A stretch of 64,000 nucleotides of DNA from Episyrphus balteatus (Eukaryota; Arthropoda; Insecta; Diptera; Syrphidae), in NCBI RefSeq assembly GCF_945859705.1, contig NC_079135.1:20090501-20154500 (forward strand). The letters are read 5' to 3'. Below the pieces are notes generated by a model. It did not search any database, had not been told where the DNA came from, and saw nothing but the letters and a program-made list of their open reading frames with translations. This document shows, piece after piece, positions 58,441 to 64,000 of this stretch (the first letter of the stretch is position 1; each line of letters begins with the position of its first letter). A program made the translations under genes and the position numbers.

Positions 58441-59042
58441 GTTTAATGTAACATTTGCACTATAGCCACTAGATTTTTTTTTTGTGTTATTAATTAATTT
58501 ATATTTAACTGTCACCTAAAAAAATAGCCATTTCGTTTATAAGAGTTTTGAAAGATTTTTTAATTCTTCGAAATTTGCAATTTTTTAAAAGATTTGATCA
58601 GGTAGAGAAAGGAATTTCATTTCCTTAGTACCTAATTGTATTTCTTAGTTGTTCCCGCAGTTCTTTTAGTGTATCATGCATTACTAAAAATATTTTTTTA
58701 TGAATTTTCAAGAGGGAGTGTTATTAACTCAGTATCAGTTTACTACTAAATACTCCTTTTTATATTTTAAGAGAAACCTGTTTTTGTTTGCGTTTTTTTT
58801 ATGAAATACATGAATTTAAATGATTTTTTAAATGCATTAATATTTTTTCCATGACAAATCATGGAAAAAATCCCGGAAATTCATTTTTTACCCTCCTCTA
58901 TTTGGGAAAAAAATTTTTCTATTACCTACTCAATAAATATATTTCAGTTAGTTGAAAAAACCTAATACAATTTATATTGATTATTTTTTTAGTTTGCGTA
59001 TGTTGTTTGTTGAGTATGAAAATTATTCCATTATGCCTATTA
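58441..59042. other. AT-rich spacer
   Basis: No gene, RNA or repeat boundary recognised. Includes a short CATGACAAATCATGGAAAAA near 58850 that is partly palindromic. Confidence 0.4.
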
Positions 59043-60918
59043 GTCCAGTAATTTTAGGTTTTATCTGCGGAAAAATTCCTACTGGGCTGAATTTTAGTAT
59101 ACAGCTTAATGACGGCTTTGTTATGAAGATGTGAAAAATCGACATTGATATCGTGTCCGCGTTAAGAGTTATAGGGGTCAAAAGGTCACAAAAACTGGTT
59201 TTTCACGATTTTCAGCAAAACGGTAAGTCTTATCAAAAAATTTTCAATGCAAGAATTGTAGACCAGATTATTATATATAAAAAGTGTCATGACACTTTTT
59301 TTCCTAAGACCCACCGTTTCTTAGGTATAACGATTCAAAAAGTTGAAGTTTAGTTGTAATCGTCATAATCCTATTCCTGAAAAAAAACTCCTAACTGAAA
59401 AGTTCCTGAAATTTCATTATTTTTTTAGCTTGAATTTCGTTCTTCAACTGTTAAGAATATGGGGAAACCAAAAAAAAAATGGAAATTTTCGCCATTTTTC
59501 CGATTGGGGCCCTTCTCCCGAAACCATTTCCCTGGGAATTTTTGTTTAGAATATGTCTGAAAATATACAGGGTGTGCAATAGAGAATGAACAACCCTAAA
59601 ACGGCTTAAAGCTACACTTATGATTGTTCTAAAAACAGATAGAAAAAAGTTCTATCGCAACCAGTTCATAAAATATGGACTTTTTTTCGTTCAGTGTATT
59701 TTAAATTTTATCATCTTATGTTTTCGTTCACTACAACCACGAATGAATGAATTTTATTTATTTCTTTTTTTTATAATTTTCTACAGTAATTGGATGAGTA
59801 CATAAACGCTTTAGAAACTGCAAAGCTATTGCACATTTTCGTAAAAAAAATTTTGAAATCTGTTTTTTGATGCAAAATGTAAAAAAAGTATTTTATGAAA
59901 AATTTTAAACACCTGTGGTATAAAATAAATCTATAGAAACCTAGGTGGCCAACTTTCTTAAAAATATTCTGGTATAAGGAGAATATTTTTAAGAAAGTTG
60001 GCCACCTAGGTTTCTATAGATTTATTTAATACCACAGGTGTTTAAAATTTTTCATAAAATACTTTTTTTACATTTTGCATCAAAAAACAGATTTCAAAAT
60101 TTTTTTTACGAAAATGTGCAATAGCTATGAAATTTTTAAAGTGTTTATGTACTCATCCAATTATTGTAGAAAATTATAAAAAAAAGAAATAAATAAAATT
60201 CATTCATTCGTGGTTGTAGTGAACGAAAACATAAGATGATAAAATTTAAAATACACTGAACGAAAAAAAGTCCATATTTTATGAACTGGTTGCGATAGAA
60301 CTTTTTTCTATCTGTTTTTAGAACAATCATAAGTGTAGCTATAAGCCGTTTTAGGGTTGTCCATTCTCTATTGCACACCCTGTGTATTTTTAGACATATT
60401 CTAAACAAAAATTCCCAGGGAAATGGTTTCGGGAGAAGGGCCCCAATCGGAAAAATGGCGAAAATTTCCATTTTTTTTTTGGTTTCCCCATATTCTTAAC
60501 AGTTGAGGAACGAAATTCAAGCTAAAAAAATAATGAAATTTCAGGAACTTTTCAGTTAGGAGTTTTTTTTTCAGGAATAGGATTATGACGATTACAACTA
60601 AACTTCAACTTTTTGAATCGTTATACCTAAGAAACGGTGGGTCTTAGGAAAAAAAGTGTCATGACACTTTTTATATATAATAATCTGGTCTACAATTCTT
60701 GCATTGAAAATTTTTTGATAAGACTTACCGTTTTGCTGAAAATCGTGAAAAACCAGTTTTTGTGACCTTTTGACCCCTATAACTCTTAACGCGGACACGA
60801 TATCAATGTCGATTTTTCACATCTTCATAACAAAGCCGTCATTAAGCTGTATACCAAAATTCAGCCCAGTAGGAATTTTTCCGCAGATTGGGCTTAAAAA
60901 TGACTAAAATGACTGGGC
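59043..60918. mobile_element. 1.9-kb near-perfect palindrome
   Basis: Arms of about 930 bp (59043-59970, 59980-60918) mirror each other around a 9-base loop. The ends GTCCAGTAATTTTAG and GCCCAGTCATTTTAG are flanked by TA, suggesting a mariner-type foldback element. A second end-like motif, TACAGGGTGTGCAATAGAGA, sits inside each arm (59566 and, inverted, 60386), so one palindromic element may have inserted in another. Scattered differences between arms (for example ATACAGGG against CACAGGG) argue against a sequencing artefact. The two identical 66-codon ORFs are the two arms read once each. Confidence 0.85.
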
Positions 60919-60920
60919 TA

Positions 60921-62658
60921 TATCAAATAAATTAATTTTACATACCTTCCACAAAATAAAAAAAAAAAAAAAAAAATATATTAAAAAATAAAAATACACA
61001 ACTTTACTTTTTCCAATTTTATTCATTCGTTTCTAATGAAGTTAACTGATTGAATATTTCCATTTAAACTAATCAACTCGAGGGAAAATGAATTGAAAAT
61101 TGCAATCATCATAATTATTATAATTATTTTATCGAGATAATAAATCAAATTATAAATTATTTTTAATGAAAACCACTTTTACATAATATTGCTGTTCAAT
61201 TCATGTATCTATATAAAATCGTAGGTGTAAAACGCCTACGGCTCTCAATGTGAACAGTGAACACAGATATTAACAAATTAAGGACTTTTGCGTCGTGTTA
61301 TAAACATATACGTGTTAGGTATATTCTAAAATTAACTTAAGGGTATTTCGGAGTATTCTAATAATATCATTAGATTTATAATTTTAATTCATCACGCTAT
61401 CTCATCAATAATATATAATAAGAGGGGGAAAATAAGTATATTTTGTTCTATTTCCAATAATTTTCTAAAGTGGAAGAAATGATGGACATTCAAAAACGCT
61501 ATATATTGGATATAAATAGTAACACCATCATGGACTTAAGGTTCATTTCCTTGCGTGTAACCTTTGAAGGTAATAATAATGGAAGTCTATCGACTTGAAT
61601 ATATAAATTGAGTATAGTCATTGTGTTATTGATTGCATGAAATTTGTTAGACAAATTTTCCTATAAAATTGCCCAATAGATTATTATCAAAAGTACCTAC
61701 TCAAATCAAGAAGGAAGTCATAATAATATATTATGTTTTTTTTTTTTTACTTTATGACATGAAAATAATTTACGATATAAAGTTTAAGGACATGATTAAA
61801 TAGAAGATATTTTTTTGTATCGATTTTATTTGCATTTGAATGATAATAACCATTTGTTACAGACAAATGTTTGTTTTCGTTGACAAAAATATAATAGAAT
61901 GAATTAAACAAATTGACTGATATATTTGTTCAAAATTAAGTTTAATATAGTCGCAACTTGTTCCTTTCGTCTCTCTGATTTCCAACGGCGTATACAAGGG
62001 GGGGGTCACGGGGTCATGACCCCCCCCAAGAACTCAGAACTTAAAAAAGAGTTTGTTATGTGATACTGAAATCTCTTGAGTAAGATTATTTTCAAAATGT
62101 TGAAGTTTTAGAACATGAACGAAAATTAAAAGTAAAAAAAATTTTTGGTATTCAAACAAACTATTTTACCATATTATTTTGGGGATGTGGTCATATTTTT
62201 TAGCGAACGCTATGCTGGATTAGGATTATTTTGATTCGTTCGATAATATTATTTGAGCTGTGCTGTAGAGTTTTGTATGGAAACAAAATCCGGATAAGTA
62301 TTATATTCAAAGCTTTTTAAACGAAATTGAATATGGTAGGTACACAAAAATAATATCTTAAGGGCAAGACACTGCTTACCAGCAAATAAAAGAAGCAGCC
62401 ATATCTTCTATTTTTTTATATGATGAAGTAAATAAAATATGTTTTAAATAGGGAAGCTTTCAGTGGCCTTGCTGTGTGGAGGTCAATTCTGTTAATAAAA
62501 TTCGTCATCGGCAAAATGTTAAAGAAGGATATCATTTCTCAAATCTTTTTAGTTTTTTGCAATGTTCCAGTTCAATACATTCGTCTGATAAAATTTGGTG
62601 AATTTTGTTTGCTTACAGAATATAACAGTATTTTGTACATACTAAATTTGCTAGATCT
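60921..62658. other. Intergenic, low-repeat, possible promoter
   Basis: No gene recognised. Contains an A run at 60957-60976, a TATA-like element at 61210, and a GC-rich island at 61985-62028 with GGGGTCATGACCCC palindrome that looks like a TE end fragment. The minor ORF at 62474-62674 has no recognisable domain. Confidence 0.35.
61210..61260 (+). promoter_or_regulatory. Possible core promoter
   Basis: TATATAAAATCGTA (61210-61223) shares 14 bases with 27910. CTCTCAATG, a weak initiator-like sequence, lies about 31-36 bases downstream. No downstream coding exon was found in this window, so the call is weak. Confidence 0.25.
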
Positions 62659-63289
62659 GGGCCCTATTTCATAGATAATACATCACATACATTACATACA
62701 TCATACATTTTTTTAATACATTACATACAATTTTTTGTTTCACAGATTTCATTGGAAGTAATGTATAAAATCTATTCTGTTGTAGTTGATGTATTTATTT
62801 TGACATTTCGTTTGAATGAATTGTGAGGTTAGGTTTCGTTGAAGTGTAGGAATTTTTTTTACTGACTAACCAAAACGAAAAGTAGCAGAAACTTGCGTGT
62901 CATAATATTTAAAAATAAAACAAGAAAAGACAATGAATTATTGTTTTCTTTGCAAAACGCAAAATATAATATGTGGATATTCTTTATGATTAAATTATGA
63001 ACAAAAAAATAGCATTTCAATACTTTTATTAAGTAAATAAATTTTTTTTACAGCAAAAAGACTTGCTGTATGAAATGTATGAAAAGTTCACACAAAATGT
63101 ATTAAAATGATGTATGATAAATTTCTATGAAACAGTATCATACAACATTGGAATACTTCCAGTCGATTCTCCGTTCATACACTGATGTATGACAGTTCTT
63201 CATACAACATTTATATGAAACAGAAATAATACATCAGAACTGTCAATATCATACAATGTATGTAATGTATTATCTATGAAATAGGCCCC
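62659..63289. mobile_element. 631-bp MITE with GGGCC ends
   Basis: GGGCCCTATTTCATAGATAA at the left is mirrored by TTATCTATGAAATAGGCCCC at the right; the repeat continues as TACATCACATACATTACATA and its mirror. Subterminal TACATCATACAT/ATGTATGATA words recur through the interior (62690-62790, 63080-63250). No ORF; target duplication not clear. Confidence 0.8.
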
Positions 63290-64000
63290 TGTTGCATTTT
63301 TTGAAACAATTATGGATTTGTTAATCATCAATGGCCAGCCAATTATAGAAGCAATGTAAGCAACCTTATCTAAGGCAATTTAAATGTTATTATTAAATAT
63401 CACTTAGGGCTAATTTTTTGAATAGTTAGATAAACCTAAGTTAGATAAGTTAGAGCTTATTCCTAGGAATAAAAGTTTTTTTTTATAGTGAAATTTATTC
63501 TTCTGATAGTCTATCTGACGATTGAAAAAGCAGGGCTTAATCTAATAAATACAAGTGAATGTTTTTTATATTGTAAACCGCTGATTAATACCTGAAAACG
63601 GACGAATCCCAAAATATCGCCAAAATTATTTTTTTTTGTCTTTACTATTTTAATAGAGGTATTTTAAATTCCCATACAATTTTAAAACAAAATTAAAAAA
63701 AAAAAAATATATTTTCAAATGCAATTTTTTTTACAAAACTTTGCGATGCGTTTGCCTGAGGTTAGGAAAACTTTTAATTCAAAAGTTAAAAACTGTTATT
63801 AAGTAAAAACGATTTTTATTTTAACTTTCTGGGCTAGCGGAAAACAATGAACAGTTGTTTTAAGGCAAATCATTCAATCGAAGTACTCGTACAGTACATT
63901 TTATTTTTAGGAGAGGATAGCCTCAATTGGCTAAAATTAAGGCCTAGTACGCTGCTGATAAGAAACGAAAAATCCCATACAAAAATGAAACAACGAAATG
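63290..64000. other. Intergenic, nothing firm
   Basis: No gene recognised. Contains ACAATGAACAGTTGTTTTAA near 63844, which resembles the upstream box of exons 1A and 1B, but no matching coding exon follows on the minus strand. Window ends here. Confidence 0.3.

Noticed and set aside
59153..60798. Two identical 66-codon proteins
   Set aside because: They are the two arms of the palindrome read outward; no domain, and identity is explained by the DNA palindrome.
61985..62028. GC-rich island with GGGGTCATGACCCC as a regulatory dyad
   Set aside because: Looks like the edge of a decayed transposon (runs of G then C), with no partner end or gene nearby; not enough to call.

Overview
This window looks like nuclear DNA of an insect, most likely a fly (Diptera). 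It is extremely AT-rich, most coding introns are 60-80 bp with GT..AG ends, the promoters pair TATA with a CAGT-type initiator, and the one recognisable protein resembles an insect-restricted secreted family. The taxon is an inference. I see no tRNA, rRNA, CRISPR array or prokaryotic feature. All positions were read by eye, so repeat edges may be off by a few bases; exon edges were checked for phase and splice sites.

There is one convincing gene, on the minus strand between 47.9 kb and 33.0 kb. Eight coding exons (40331 down to 33085) join in frame to 665 codons: a signal peptide, a hydrophobic hairpin-like segment, a helical region and a Cys-containing C-terminal part. A poly(A) signal lies about 40 bases past the stop. 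A homologous first exon (47821..47180) lies 7 kb upstream with the same donor phase and its own matching promoter. I found no private downstream exons for it, so it is best read as an alternative promoter and first exon feeding shared exons 2-8 (671 aa). A truncated duplicate is the other reading.

The rest is mostly repeats. 0-9.7 kb: a TE arm repeated inverted at 25.3-26.0 kb, a 1,494-bp foldback element (a second copy of identical length lies at 41.5-43.0 kb), a degenerate GAGGTCCAAACTCGAAAA array and small MITEs. 10.7-19.4 kb: ATCCCGAAAACCC and AAATTCTGTATG short-repeat elements with GGG..CCC ends, hAT-like and nested palindromic elements, a 14-bp satellite and a TA-flanked GGGGCGTTTTGTAA element. 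20.9-26.8 kb: a 1.08-kb inverted-repeat element and two copies of a CTGACCCGGCGGACTTCG-type repeat. 28.1-30.6 kb: a TGCGATTTACCAGTTTCG satellite with a 324-bp higher-order repeat. 52.7-58.4 kb: a composite array in which diverging 14-mers alternate with a ~509-bp module and switch orientation at 55,173. 59.0-60.9 kb: a nearly perfect palindrome with ~930-bp arms. 62.7-63.3 kb: a GGGCC-ended MITE.

Two themes stand out. First, a secreted-protein gene has a duplicated promoter plus first exon, the upstream copy sitting between inverted TE copies. Second, many mobile elements here are foldback elements built from short tandem repeats, so satellites and transposons appear to grade into each other.
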